A DNA stretch of 64,000 nucleotides from Paenibacillus rubinfantis (lineage in GTDB: Bacteria; Bacillota; Bacilli; Paenibacillales; Paenibacillaceae): contig NZ_LN909065.1 in the NCBI RefSeq assembly GCF_001486505.1, positions 558,001 through 622,000 on the forward strand. Reading direction: 5' to 3'. Positions 1 to 9,657 of the stretch are shown one piece after another. The position numbers were made by a program, and so were the translations under genes. Position 1 is the stretch's first letter, and each line of letters begins with the position of its first letter. The notes below the pieces were generated by a model, which worked only from the letters and a program-made list of their open reading frames with translations, ran no database searches and had not been told where the DNA came from.

Positions 1-490
1 AGAGAAGCGGCGGCAAATAATCCAGCAGTTGATCCTTGGAGAAGTGGTACGGAGCTTGCTCCAGATTGTCGAGCACATCAAGATCAAACAATTGCCCGCG
101 GAAATTCATCTCGCCCAAGATGACGTCAGGCACCTCCGATCCGGAAGCAATCCCGCTTTGCAGCTTTTGCATGTAGTCGTTATTGTTGACGACGGTGTAT
201 TTCACTTTGACGTTTGGAAAGGTTTTGTTGAATTCCGGCACCATCGCGGTCAGGAAGGCTTCATCCCAGTCCCACACGATGATTTCGCCTTCGATATTTG
301 TGGGAACCCCGCCGAGCGTTGGAGCTTCCCCTTCGGTATTGACCGAAGTCCCACCCGAAACCGACGGCGGCTCACCGGTGTTCCGATTGGCGGCAGAATC
401 GCTCTTCGCGCACCCCGCCAATATCGCCGTGATCATCATTGCCAGCACCAAGAGCGTCACCCCACTCTTTTTCAGACGTTTGTTCTTCAT
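1..490 (-). CDS. Extracellular sugar-binding lipoprotein, N-terminal part (cut by window edge)
   Basis: Visible part is about 163 residues from an ATG at 488-490 preceded by a strong GGGAGGGG ribosome binding site. It begins with a basic, hydrophobic signal sequence and a lipobox LAGC with the lipidated cysteine near residue 27, then a Gly/Thr/Ser-rich linker, then a typical start of a family 1 solute-binding domain (GEIIVWDWDEAF, later VKVKYTVVNNNDY). It should be the membrane-tethered receptor of an ABC sugar importer. It follows the YesN/YesM pair at 565-3907 on the same strand with 74 nt between, so that pair probably controls it; the permeases would lie beyond the window. Substrate cannot be told from this fragment. 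Confidence 0.88.
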   Translation of the reverse strand, partial: MKNKRLKKSGVTLLVLAMMITAILAGCAKSDSAANRNTGEPPSVSGGTSVNTEGEAPTLGGVPTNIEGEIIVWDWDEAFLTAMVPEFNKTFPNVKVKYTVVNNNDYMQKLQSGIASGSEVPDVILGEMNFRGQLFDLDVLDNLEQAPYHFSKDQLLDYLPPLL

Positions 491-564
491 ATTAACCCCT
501 CCCACAATCTTTTTGTATCCGCTTACACCGTGATCTTATCACCGCTAGATATGGGGTTAAAATG

Positions 565-2334
565 TCACAACCCGGTTATTTTGCTCATAATTCGGCTGTC
601 TTCGGTCGTAGAGTTCCCCTCCTCGACGGTAAAAGGGAGGTGAATCCTTACTTCCGTCCCTTCGCCTGTAAAGCTCTTAACCTCGAGGCCGGCCTGTGCA
701 CCATAGTGAAAGTTCAGGCGTTCCCGAATATTCGTGAGTCCGATTCCGGTAGAGGCCTTCGGAGGAGGAAGCGCCGTTTGGGAGGTGCTGATACCGATCC
801 CATTGTCGATGACGGACACCTCGATCCCCCGGTCCGTTCTCTGGGCCGAGATCCCAATCCAACCTTGCCGTTCGGAGGGGAATATCCCGTGATAAAGCGC
901 ATTTTCAACAAGCGGCTGCAGCAACATTCTTAAGACCTTGCAGGGCATAAGCACTTCCTGGATGTCCCATTCGATCCGAAATCGTCCCGGATAGCGGCAG
1001 TCTTGGATGGCAGCGTATTTTTTCACCAACTCCACTTCTTCCTCCAGGGTCGTAAACCAGGCATCATCGCCAATTTTAATCGTGTTCTGCAGAAGATGGA
1101 TCAATGAGGCGGTCATGTCGGCTACCTCCTTTGTCCTCCCAGCATGCGCTAAATAAATCACCGTATTTAACGTGTTATAAATAAAATGAGGATTCATTTG
1201 CGATAACAATAGTTGGATTTGCATATTGCGTTTTTCCTTCTGTTCCTGCACAAGGGATTCAATCAGCGAGTTCAAATCCTTCATCATTCGGTTAAATCCA
1301 AGCCCGAGCAGCTCCATTTCGTCTCCGCTTCGGATATGCAATTCGGTGTTCAGGTCGCCTGCGGATACCCGTTTCATCGCTCGAACCAGCTTCGAGATCG
1401 GCCGAGTCAGTTGCACGAGCAGCGGAAGCAGGATCATCATGACGACAATCAGGCTGACAGCCACAATCAGCGTGTAAAAAAGCAGAAGCTTGTTTACGTG
1501 CTCATACAGGCGAGATTTAGAGATAACCGCGACTTGTCTCCATCCTTCCCCCACGGAATCGTCTACGATTTCGATATACTTCCCATCTCCCAAACCGATA
1601 TCGGTCCAACGAGTCTCTCCAGGGCTGCTATCAAACAAGGGTACCCCGTCTTGATTCAAGAGAAGCAGACGTTCGAAATCCCTGTTGCTCTGCTCAAATA
1701 AGCTCGCCAGATCTTTTTGGTTGAAATCCAGTACCAGGTAGTACCTCTCGTTTAGATCGTCTTTAAAGTTCCTGTAATTCACGATATAGCTAATCACCTG
1801 TTGCCTTCGGTTAAGAAATATGAAGTCATGCGGATCCGAAAATCGCGACTCGCTGCGCCCCATCCGATAATCGGCAAACCAAGCCTGGTTTAGATAGTCT
1901 CTGTAATAGCTGTCATATCCTTGATAATTGGAAAACACCTCGCCGTCCGGCCGGATAATCATCACGTTCAATAAGCTGGAATTCATCACAGGAAACAGCT
2001 TTAGCTTCTCCCTAACCTTATTTTTCTTAAAATAGCTCTGTTCGTACGTATCGTTTGGATCTTTGACCATCAACACATTCACCTCGGAATCGCTGATGAT
2101 ATATTCCGCCGTTTCACGTAATTGCTCTTGCATGCGATTGATAAAGGAAGACGTCTGTTCCAGTTTCGTCGTATTGTCCCGGACAGCTTGCTCCCGCATG
2201 ATATCCTTGACGTACGAATAAGTGACCCAACTGCTGATGAGCAGCGACGAGGACAGGATCAGAGCGCATGCGGCAATGATTTTCGTGCGAATGCGAGCGC
2301 GCATCTTAAATCCGGATAAGTTACTCATTGCCAT
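565..2334 (-). CDS. YesM-type sensor histidine kinase
   Basis: 589 residues, the usual size for this family. Order: transmembrane helix about 17-36, extracellular sensor region to about 275, second helix about 283-305, HAMP about 308-360, His_kinase domain with the H-box NPHFIYN (His about 383), then an HATPase domain with NALYHG and DNGIGI-type boxes. The start ATG overlaps the last codons of the response regulator gene upstream (stop at 2321), so the two are translationally coupled. Members of this family sense carbohydrates or cell-wall antibiotics at the membrane and signal to a YesN/AraC regulator; here the downstream solute-binding gene points to sugar sensing. The ligand is unknown. 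Confidence 0.93.
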   Translation of the reverse strand: MAMSNLSGFKMRARIRTKIIAACALILSSSLLISSWVTYSYVKDIMREQAVRDNTTKLEQTSSFINRMQEQLRETAEYIISDSEVNVLMVKDPNDTYEQSYFKKNKVREKLKLFPVMNSSLLNVMIIRPDGEVFSNYQGYDSYYRDYLNQAWFADYRMGRSESRFSDPHDFIFLNRRQQVISYIVNYRNFKDDLNERYYLVLDFNQKDLASLFEQSNRDFERLLLLNQDGVPLFDSSPGETRWTDIGLGDGKYIEIVDDSVGEGWRQVAVISKSRLYEHVNKLLLFYTLIVAVSLIVVMMILLPLLVQLTRPISKLVRAMKRVSAGDLNTELHIRSGDEMELLGLGFNRMMKDLNSLIESLVQEQKEKRNMQIQLLLSQMNPHFIYNTLNTVIYLAHAGRTKEVADMTASLIHLLQNTIKIGDDAWFTTLEEEVELVKKYAAIQDCRYPGRFRIEWDIQEVLMPCKVLRMLLQPLVENALYHGIFPSERQGWIGISAQRTDRGIEVSVIDNGIGISTSQTALPPPKASTGIGLTNIRERLNFHYGAQAGLEVKSFTGEGTEVRIHLPFTVEEGNSTTEDSRIMSKITGL

Positions 2335-3907
2335 CCTGTTTCCTTTCCGAGAACTCCAGCGGATGCTGTCCGGTCACGCGTTGAAACACTTTACTGAAAT
2401 AATGACTGTTGCGGTAACCCACTTTTTCGGCCACCTCATATAACTTGTATTGGCCTGTCACCAAGTAGCGTTTGGCTTTCTCCATGCGAACCTCCGTTAA
2501 ATAGTCCAGGATCGTGCGGCCGGTTTCATTTTTGAAGCAATGCCGCAAGTGGTCACCGCTGATTGCCAGATGCTCAGCGATTTGTTCGATGCTTAGATCT
2601 TTAGCGTAATGCCGGCGAATGTATTGGATCGCTTTCCTGACCTTCGCCGAATAGATGTCCCCATGCTCGTCCTCCATCATGGCTCGGAACTGGTTTTTGA
2701 ACCAACGCGCGATTCCGGACAGCGAACTCCAATCTTCAGTGCCTTCAATCTCTATGTAAGATTCATTGCGAAATGCCTGCCTTCCCTTGCTCGTACGAAG
2801 CCGATCCAGCTCCTTGGACAAATCATTGCAGACCTTCCGCAATCCCTCAAGTTGGGCGGTTGTCTTGACGAGAGCAAACATAGTTTCGATCCCCTCTTCG
2901 ACTTCGGCAAGTCGATGCTCCTCCACATCATGGACGAATTGATACATCCGCGCTTCCCAATCTATCTCCTTGCGAACCGCTGTTGGGACAGCGCCTTCCT
3001 TTTCTTCGGAATACATCATGACGTTGTCCATCCCCGTGAAAATTCGCAGATCCAGCGCCTTGTCCGCCCACGTCGCAGCAGGAAACAGCCCAGTCGCTTC
3101 CTGAAACACGAACGAACATGCGACGGATACGGTACCTCCTAAAGAAGATAAATGCTCTGAATAAGCTTGTTTAAAATACGTGCTCCACTGAAAAAGCTCC
3201 TCGTGTTGCCGCCTCCGGCTGACCATACCGTCAAACCCAAGCAATACGCCGACCCGAGTTCCCTCCGTCGCAAACGTCTCCATGCAGCGATAATTCGTCC
3301 CGTCCTCGACCTCCCATGTCATCTGAACGCCCGTTTCTTGTCTGACCGCAGGTTGACCCACGACTGGATAGGGAGTATCGATCTCCAGAGCAATGTACAC
3401 GTATTGGGATCCAAACGCTGCCATATAGTTAGCAAGCGCTTTCATTTCTTCGTTCGAAAGTTCATTCCCTGCCCTCGCCTGCTCAAGCAACGTCTTGCTC
3501 ATTTTTCTTTGGATGGCCTTATCTTTGTCGATGGTATACCGCAACTTCTCCAGCTCCAGCATTAAGGACTCCGACGTTAATTCGTGCTTCACCCAGTAAT
3601 CGTGTACACCAATTCGCAGCGACCGTTTGACGTATTCGAATTCCTTATACGAGGTAAGAATCACGATCTTGGCTTGACTTCCGGCTTCCGCCAGCCACTC
3701 GCTCAGGATCAAGCCATCCACGCCGGGCATCCGAATATCCACAAAGATCAAATCCGGTTTCAGCTTTGTCGCCAATTCCAACGCTTTCCGCGGATGCACG
3801 GTCTCTCCCGCCACCGTATACCCCAGTTCTTCCCAACGGACCAAACGCTTCAAATGCTCGATGGCCAAAATCTCATCGTCGACAATCATCACCTTCAAGT
3901 GGTTCAC
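2321..3907 (-). CDS. YesN-type response regulator with AraC DNA-binding domain
   Basis: 528 residues. An N-terminal receiver (VMIVDDE, phospho-acceptor Asp about 57 in FVDIRMPGVDG, YWVKHE in the K-loop position) is followed by a long divergent middle region and a C-terminal two-helix AraC domain (SIEQIAEHLAIS, then YEVAEKVGYRNSHYFSKVFQ). Phosphorylation by the neighbouring kinase should let it bind DNA near the transporter genes. It is the first gene of the RR-HK-binding protein unit; the 150 bp upstream show no obvious promoter. Function by family is clear, regulon inferred from position. Confidence 0.93.
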   Translation of the reverse strand: MNHLKVMIVDDEILAIEHLKRLVRWEELGYTVAGETVHPRKALELATKLKPDLIFVDIRMPGVDGLILSEWLAEAGSQAKIVILTSYKEFEYVKRSLRIGVHDYWVKHELTSESLMLELEKLRYTIDKDKAIQRKMSKTLLEQARAGNELSNEEMKALANYMAAFGSQYVYIALEIDTPYPVVGQPAVRQETGVQMTWEVEDGTNYRCMETFATEGTRVGVLLGFDGMVSRRRQHEELFQWSTYFKQAYSEHLSSLGGTVSVACSFVFQEATGLFPAATWADKALDLRIFTGMDNVMMYSEEKEGAVPTAVRKEIDWEARMYQFVHDVEEHRLAEVEEGIETMFALVKTTAQLEGLRKVCNDLSKELDRLRTSKGRQAFRNESYIEIEGTEDWSSLSGIARWFKNQFRAMMEDEHGDIYSAKVRKAIQYIRRHYAKDLSIEQIAEHLAISGDHLRHCFKNETGRTILDYLTEVRMEKAKRYLVTGQYKLYEVAEKVGYRNSHYFSKVFQRVTGQHPLEFSERKQDGNE

Positions 3908-4015
3908 AGGCTACCCGCTCCTTTCTCCCTGCTTTCTTTCAACTTACAGGAGAAAGCGAAATCGCACAATTGATTTCATGCGTAACTTGATGGAGGATCT
4001 TCGGATTTTGGACGT

Positions 4016-4042
4016 AAAAAAACACGGCGCTCCCGCGCCGTG
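4016..4042 (-). terminator. Rho-independent terminator of the stalk-domain gene
   Basis: Perfect 8-bp stem CACGGCGC/GCGCCGTG with a TCCC loop at 4023-4042; seven A residues at 4016-4022 give the U-tract on the minus-strand transcript. It lies 20 nt past the stop at 4062. Confidence 0.9.
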
Positions 4043-4061
4043 CCTTCATGTTCACTTATGC

Positions 4062-6266
4062 TTATTCGCTTTTCTTCTCCGGCATTTGCTGGAACAGCAG
4101 GTTGACGGACAAGTTGCTGCCTGGAGCCGCCGTAAAGATTAGATCCACGGTTTGCTCGCGCTCTCCGGTGCGGAACAACACGGCGTTCTCGTTCGGCGCG
4201 CTGAGTCCACCGGAACTTGGTAAGCCCACGATATTGCCGTTCACCATAATCGATCCCATATAGTTACCTCCGCGTGGGTTAAACGTGATGAGCGTGTTCG
4301 GCGCGACGCGGTACAGCTTAATCCGATACAGGACGCCGAAGTTGCCGGCGTTCATTCGATATTCCCCAGTTGGACCGTCGTAACCGATCAGGAACGGGTC
4401 GCTGGAGTTATCGCCAATTAACAGCCGGGTTGGCGTATTACCGATCAGGTCGGTGACTTCGATGTTGCGATTGGCTTCCATATAAGTGCCACGATTATGG
4501 ACATCCGGTGTTAAATTCCCCAGATAAGGTAACGTCTTAAATGGATCCTGCTCCTGACCGACCATAATAACCGTGTAATTTAACGTATGATCACTATACA
4601 AGTCAGCGAACAACGAGATGACATCGCCTTGCTTCATCGCTGTCGCGCTAAGCTCGTTCAGGATGATCTTGCTTTCCCCCGGAGCAAACCATGTGTCCTT
4701 ATATTTGTTGCCGGTCTGCATCGATTCATAGTAACGCACAACCGATGCTTTTCCTGCCGCCGTGGCGTAATTGCTTGGACCGCCAAAGCCCAGATTGCTC
4801 TGCGTCAGGCGGGTCGTTTCGCTGTTGTTGTTTGTAGCGATCACGTACATTTTGACCGTTTTTCCCGTCGCATTGGCATGATGGATCATGAAGCGCGTAT
4901 TCCCAATCGCGGATTCCTTGTACACGATCCCCTTGGAATAGACGGTTTCCGGGCTGTTGCTGCGAATCAACGTCACCGCATCGGAAGTGAAGGCGTATTT
5001 GATCCGTTCCCAGCTTGGAACTTGTGTGCCGTCGAACGTATATTCTTCGCCGACCGGTACAAACAGCTTGTTGAATTCATCCCGCGTATAGAGCGTCTCG
5101 TTCGTAATCGTAATCGTCTTCTCCACAGTCGAATACAAGCCGAATTTATTGACAACCTTCAAGCGAATGGTCATTTGCCCCGGCGTAAAGAAGGCCAGCT
5201 GTTTATTTTCCCACACGCGTTCGGTGATGCCCACTTCATCCGTACTAAGGTCGGTATAAGTGATCATTTCACCCATTTTGTAGGTGTCTTTGTCCGTTGT
5301 AAAATTCGCCACCGGCGGGGTATGCGGTTTGCTGACATGAATCGTCAGTGTAAACGGATTACTCCATTGGCCGCTGGAATCCTGAACCCGGTAGCTAACG
5401 GTGTAATCCCCCGGCGTCGTGAACATATCCTGACGTCCGATCCATTCTTCGTTTACGATCGGAAGTCCGATCGGCGAGGAAGCATTGGTCACATATTGAA
5501 CCTGCGTTTCCCCTGCAATCACTTCTTTATTGCCGATCGTAAATGAAGCTGTCGGCAGCGTGTTCAAATTGACGATGACCCGTTTGCCAACCGAATCATA
5601 CGAGTATGAGATATTTAAGGCCTTCGTGATCGCCGTTAACGGCACCATGAAGTTATTTTGGGCGGAATAGGATTTCCCCCGCATGGTTTGCGTTACGCCG
5701 TTCACCTTATAGGAGGTTGTGTTTAATTTGAACCGAAGCTCATCGTTGCCTCGCAGAATAATCGTTTCTTTGGTTGTATTGTCAAAAGACAGCTGGAATC
5801 CGGCACGTTCCACAATCGCTCGGATGGATATGTAAGATACGCCGTCCTTCACTTCCATCGGATAACCGGCAAGGTATTCCTTCCCGTCTTGATACATCTT
5901 CTTGCTGTTCACCATCAGAATCAATTGGCCGGAGTTGCCTTGGTTCAGTACGCCTTGGTCCGCAGGCGGTGTAACCGGACTCGTTGGCGGTACGGTTTCG
6001 TCACCGGTTTCTGTTCCTTCCTGGTCGTCTCCCGGAACCGTATCCCCTGTAGGAGTTCCCTCATTCGTATCCGGCACACCTGACGAATCGCCCGGTAGCA
6101 TGGTGTCGGCTGGATCGATTATCGTCCCGTTATCTGCTGTTTGCTGTGTTACAGTCGACGAATCGACGCTGTTCCCTTGCCCGATTTCCTCCGCGCTAGC
6201 CGGAAGCACCATGGCGATTTGTGAGGCTATCAATATCGTGGTGATCAACAATCTCTTTAAATTCAT
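4062..6266 (-). CDS. Secreted protein with copper-amine-oxidase-like stalk domain and PKD/Ig-like domains
   Basis: 734 residues. A signal peptide ends at about ASA-EE (residue 25). Residues 27-110 are a Thr/Gly/Pro/Asp-rich linker. Residues about 113-234 match the copper amine oxidase N-terminal-like stalk domain common in secreted Paenibacillus proteins (MVPLTAITKALNISYSYD). About 240-312 and 316-388 look like Ig/PKD domains (PVANFTTDKDTYKMGE). The C-terminal 340 residues are a beta-rich region I do not recognise. No LPXTG, S-layer repeats or transmembrane anchor is seen. The AGGGAG RBS supports the start. It is a single-gene unit with its own terminator. A cell-surface structural or adhesive role is a guess. 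Confidence 0.8.
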   Translation of the reverse strand: MNLKRLLITTILIASQIAMVLPASAEEIGQGNSVDSSTVTQQTADNGTIIDPADTMLPGDSSGVPDTNEGTPTGDTVPGDDQEGTETGDETVPPTSPVTPPADQGVLNQGNSGQLILMVNSKKMYQDGKEYLAGYPMEVKDGVSYISIRAIVERAGFQLSFDNTTKETIILRGNDELRFKLNTTSYKVNGVTQTMRGKSYSAQNNFMVPLTAITKALNISYSYDSVGKRVIVNLNTLPTASFTIGNKEVIAGETQVQYVTNASSPIGLPIVNEEWIGRQDMFTTPGDYTVSYRVQDSSGQWSNPFTLTIHVSKPHTPPVANFTTDKDTYKMGEMITYTDLSTDEVGITERVWENKQLAFFTPGQMTIRLKVVNKFGLYSTVEKTITITNETLYTRDEFNKLFVPVGEEYTFDGTQVPSWERIKYAFTSDAVTLIRSNSPETVYSKGIVYKESAIGNTRFMIHHANATGKTVKMYVIATNNNSETTRLTQSNLGFGGPSNYATAAGKASVVRYYESMQTGNKYKDTWFAPGESKIILNELSATAMKQGDVISLFADLYSDHTLNYTVIMVGQEQDPFKTLPYLGNLTPDVHNRGTYMEANRNIEVTDLIGNTPTRLLIGDNSSDPFLIGYDGPTGEYRMNAGNFGVLYRIKLYRVAPNTLITFNPRGGNYMGSIMVNGNIVGLPSSGGLSAPNENAVLFRTGEREQTVDLIFTAAPGSNLSVNLLFQQMPEKKSE

Positions 6267-6425
6267 GCTTAAACTCCCTTTACTCTCCCATTTTGTCTAG
6301 CTCCCATTCATTCACAATGTATTAAACGCAAGTAAAAAGGAAAAGTTGCTGACACGCACCACAATAAATTGCCAAATGCAGTCGTTTGCTGCTGTGTTTT
6401 CCTTTATTTTTTGACAAATCCCCGC

Positions 6426-6457
6426 AAAAAACGCCCGGAAATCACTCCCGGGCGTTA
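6426..6457 (-). terminator. Terminator of the nagZ operon
   Basis: Stem CGCCCGG/CCCGGGCG with an eight-base loop and an A-run at 6426-6431 on the plus strand, giving a U-tract on the minus transcript. It is just downstream of the stop at 6474. Confidence 0.85.
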
Positions 6458-6473
6458 CCAAATCCCCTTCTAT

Positions 6474-6987
6474 TTAGGCTTGGATCAAGCTGACGGGCAA
6501 CACACCCTGAGGCTGCAGCTCGCCGACCAAAACCTGGGCCGCCGCATCCAAGGAAAACGGACGGTTCTCGTATAAGCATAAGTACGTTTCGATCTCCGAA
6601 AACGCGTTTAAATCGTATGGATTTCGCGTAGACACGACGATAACCCGTTTGCCTGAAAGCTGCTGAAGTTGACGCACCAGCGATTGCTGGCCTTCGGGGA
6701 TGCTGCCCTCTGCCGTATAAGTGGCTACAACGATCTGGTCGACCTCTTGGCTCCGTTCCAACACCGCGGCAATCTCCTCGTTGTCGGGCTGCGTCCCAAT
6801 CACCGCCAAGAGCACCTGACCATGAAGCGGCTGCAACGCATCCGCCAGCGTATATTGATGCACCGCCGGCTCATCCACCTCGGTGCGATGCCGCAGCTCC
6901 GGCCAGACGACCAGCACCGGCTGGTCGCTCTCGAGCGGCAGGCGGTCCGCACCCTTCACGAGCGTCACGCTGCGCTCCGCCGCTCGC
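6474..6987 (-). CDS. nagZ: Beta-N-acetylhexosaminidase (GH3), C-terminal segment of a broken gene
   Basis: Encodes the C-terminal alpha/beta sandwich of a GH3 NagZ-type protein, starting near AAERSVTLVKGADRLPL, the usual start of that domain, and ending LPVSLIQA. It is in the same orientation as the N-terminal barrel at 7106-8037 but in a different reading frame, separated by the foreign 6988-7105 segment. By comparison with GH3 layout, roughly 40-55 residues of the inter-domain linker are missing. I judge that the gene is intact in the organism and only broken in this assembly. An ATG at 6996-6998 is an accident of the junction. Confidence 0.8.
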
Positions 6988-7105
6988 CGTCGTCCCATAC
7001 CCGGGCTGCTAACAATAAATCAATCCATACCTATTCCAATTCTGAAATCTCAACCGATCATATACACCTGTCTTAGATTCACATCTGGATGTGTATAAAA
7101 GACAG
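6988..7105. other. Probable assembly artefact: Nextera mosaic-end junction plus misplaced copy of 9698-9777
   Basis: 7068-7105 is 38 bp made of two facing 19-bp sequences, matching the Tn5/Nextera mosaic end CTGTCTCTTATACACATCT at 15 of 19 and its reverse complement at 17 of 19. 6988-7067 matches 9698-9777 (the 3' part of the histidine kinase gene) at 72 of 80 positions in the same orientation. The order end-of-fragment (9777), adapter, start-of-fragment (7106) is what a circularised mate-pair fragment of about 2.67 kb would give. The mismatches are typical of low-quality read ends. It makes NagZ read into CLLYTSRCESKTG and then kinase residues. Confidence 0.88.
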
Positions 7106-8037
7106 GCGTCGGCCACCCGCTCGATCGCTGCCCGCTGGTCGGCCAGCGTGTGGCTCACAAGCACGAGGTCCGCACCAGCTTCGATCGCCTGCACCGCCCC
7201 TTCGGCGATGCCGTAGTGCCCCGCGATCGCCTGCATCTCCAGACAATCGGTGACGATCAGTCCGCCGAAGCCCAGTTCTTCACGAAGCAAGCCGGTCAGC
7301 ACCCGGTGCGACAACGTCGCCGGGATCTCTTCCGGCTCAAATGCCGGGAAGATCACGTGCGCCGTCATGATCGCATCGACGCCCGTCGTTATCGCTTCCC
7401 GGAACGGCGCCAGCTCGACCTGGTGCAGGCGCTCCTTCCCGTGCGGGACGCTGGCCAAGCCGCGGTGGGAATCCACCGCCGTATCCCCGTGGCCGGGAAA
7501 ATGCTTGGCCGTCGCGATCACGCCTTGCGCTTGGTAGCCGCGCACCGCCGCGGCTCCGTGGACGGCCACAAGCTCCGGCCGCTCGCCAAACGAGCGCACG
7601 CCAATCACGGGATTGGCCGGATTATTGTTGACGTCGACGCAGGGCGCAAAGTTAAAGTTAATACCGAGCTGCAGCATCTCCTTCGCCGCCAATTGCGCTA
7701 CTTCCTCCGTCAACGCCGGATCATCGGCCGCCCCCAGCGCCATATTGCCGGGAATGCGGCTCATCCCTTCATGATCCAGCCGGGCCACCATACCGCCCTC
7801 CTGGTCGATTGAGATGAAGAGCGGAAGCTCCGGCTTGCGGCGAGGCAGCCCTTGCAGGCTCCGCGACAGCTCGGCGAGCTGCTCCACCGACGCAATATTG
7901 CGCCGGAAATAAACGACGCCGCCAACATGATAACGTTCCACTAACGTACGAATCTGTTCGTCCGGCACCAAGCTATGAAAACCGCAAATAAACAGCTGCC
8001 CAATCTTCTCCTCCAACGTCCATGCCTTCAAATCCAC
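7106..8037 (-). CDS. nagZ: Beta-N-acetylhexosaminidase (GH3), N-terminal catalytic segment
   Basis: The GH3 barrel of a NagZ-type enzyme that removes terminal GlcNAc from muropeptides or chito-oligosaccharides. It starts at a GTG (VDLKAWTLEEKIGQ) behind an AAGGGGGA ribosome binding site. Visible family marks are SIDQEGG, KHFPGHGDTAVDSH (the NagZ His/Asp loop) and VTDCLEMQA, which carries the nucleophile Asp. There is no signal peptide, so it looks cytoplasmic. It is the last gene of the binding protein-permease-permease-kinase-regulator operon, 13 nt after the regulator stop. The reading frame leaves authentic sequence at 7106, where the adapter junction begins. Confidence 0.85.
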
Positions 8038-8049
8038 AAGCTGTCCCCC

Positions 8050-9657
8050 TTAAGATACGTTTGATTCCTTCTGCCGGAAATCCGACGGCGTCATGCCGGT
8101 ATATTTCTGGAAGACCTTGGTGAAATACCGCCGTTCTTGATAGCCAATGGAGGTCCCGATCTGCGCGATCGAACGCTCGCTGCTGCGCAGCAGGCATTTG
8201 GCCATCTCCATCCGCTGCTTCGTTAAGTACTCCACAAACGTTTCGCCAAAATGGTTCTTAAAAAGCAGACAGAAATAGCTGCTGCTGATCCCAAGATAAT
8301 CGGCGATATCCTCAATTCCAAAATCTCGACCGAGATGGTTCTGGATATAGTTCTGCGCGGACATCATCAGCAGCTCCGTGGACTTCTTCGCCGACAGGCA
8401 GCTTCGCGAATGCTCGATCAGCGAAACGATCAGCGACAGCAGCTCCATCAGGCTCATCGGCTCCTGCAGCCGCTGCCACAGCGCTTCTTCCTGCTCTCGC
8501 GGCAGCATTTGCAGCTCGCGCATTTCGCGCAGCAGATGGATCAGCAGATAGTGCATCAGCTTCTCCGCTGCACCGGCCCGTTGTTCATCCAAGCCACCGA
8601 TGTACGTTTTCAGCTCTCCGGAGATACGGTCCAAAACCTCCTGACTTCCGTTACGCAACCCGGTTCCAAGCTGCTCGATCCAACCCCACTGCAGCTCCAT
8701 GGCATCGGTACCGGAGCGGGCGTCGTCCGCCGGTGCCGTGTCGACCCTAACGAACCCTTCCTGCACCGAACCTAAAATCAACCGATGCTGCAAGCGATGG
8801 TACAAATCCGATAATTCTTGAAAACGGTGAGGCTGTGCGGACATGCACATGCGTACCGGCAGCTCCTCCTTGCTGTGGATCAACTGCCGGATCCGCTCAA
8901 ATCCAGGCACCAGCGCCTCCTCCTCAACCGATTGATCCGATTCGGTGACCGGAAACACCATACACCATTCTCCCTCACGGATTTGGAGTACGGTCAAGCC
9001 GGCAAGCACCGCACCAAAGGTTTCTTTTAACACATGCTTGATGTGCAAGTTCCAGGCTTTACGCTCATGGAGCGTCCAAGCGATTGAACGATGAGAATAC
9101 CCTTCCAGATCCATCAGAAGCATGGCGTAACGCCGTTGCTCGACTTCACCGTCCTCGTCGTCCCATAACAGCCCTTCTCCTTCCGCTTCCTGTCCCAACA
9201 AGGAATGCAGCAAGAAGTTTTCATTCGCCAGATCCACCACCTGATTTAGCCGCTGCTCCTTGTTCAGGTTTTTGCGTTTCTCACGAATCTGCTTGGCAAC
9301 GCCCCGAACCGTATCCTCCAGTTCAAAATAATTGATGGGCTTACAAATATAATCCTTTACCCCATAGCGGAGGGCAGTTCGAGCATACTCAAATTCCTGA
9401 TAGCCGGTCAACAGCAGGATTTCGCAGGGAATTCCCAGCTCGCGGACCTCCTGCAGCAGTTGGATGCCGTCCATCACCGGCATGCGGATATCGCTTAAGA
9501 TCAAGTCGGGACGATGTATCGAGGCCATCTCTAACGCTTCCTTTCCGTTCTTGGCCAGCAAGACGGATTCGAACCCCATTTCTTCCCAAGGCAATACCTT
9601 CGACAAGTTCGTGAGAATATGAATTTCATCGTCAACCAGCAACGCTTTTAATCTCAT
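8050..9657 (-). CDS. YesN-type response regulator with AraC DNA-binding domain
   Basis: About 535 residues from the ATG at 9655-9657 (MRLKALLVDDEIH), which is preferred over an upstream in-frame ATG because the receiver begins directly there. Receiver: VDDE, phospho-acceptor Asp about 56 in LSDIRMPVMDG, Lys in ICKPINY. The middle region is divergent; the C-terminal AraC domain has FGIEDIADYLGIS and IAQIGTSIGYQERRYFTKVFQ. It overlaps the end of the kinase gene (stop at 9632) and precedes nagZ by 13 nt. It likely activates the 14717-6474 operon in response to the co-encoded kinase. Confidence 0.93.
   Translation of the reverse strand: MRLKALLVDDEIHILTNLSKVLPWEEMGFESVLLAKNGKEALEMASIHRPDLILSDIRMPVMDGIQLLQEVRELGIPCEILLLTGYQEFEYARTALRYGVKDYICKPINYFELEDTVRGVAKQIREKRKNLNKEQRLNQVVDLANENFLLHSLLGQEAEGEGLLWDDEDGEVEQRRYAMLLMDLEGYSHRSIAWTLHERKAWNLHIKHVLKETFGAVLAGLTVLQIREGEWCMVFPVTESDQSVEEEALVPGFERIRQLIHSKEELPVRMCMSAQPHRFQELSDLYHRLQHRLILGSVQEGFVRVDTAPADDARSGTDAMELQWGWIEQLGTGLRNGSQEVLDRISGELKTYIGGLDEQRAGAAEKLMHYLLIHLLREMRELQMLPREQEEALWQRLQEPMSLMELLSLIVSLIEHSRSCLSAKKSTELLMMSAQNYIQNHLGRDFGIEDIADYLGISSSYFCLLFKNHFGETFVEYLTKQRMEMAKCLLRSSERSIAQIGTSIGYQERRYFTKVFQKYTGMTPSDFRQKESNVS

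Noticed and set aside
6474..8037. nagZ as a true pseudogene or NagZ-kinase fusion
   Set aside because: The break is made of adapter-like sequence and a noisy copy of a neighbouring gene in mate-pair order, so a sequencing artefact is the better explanation.
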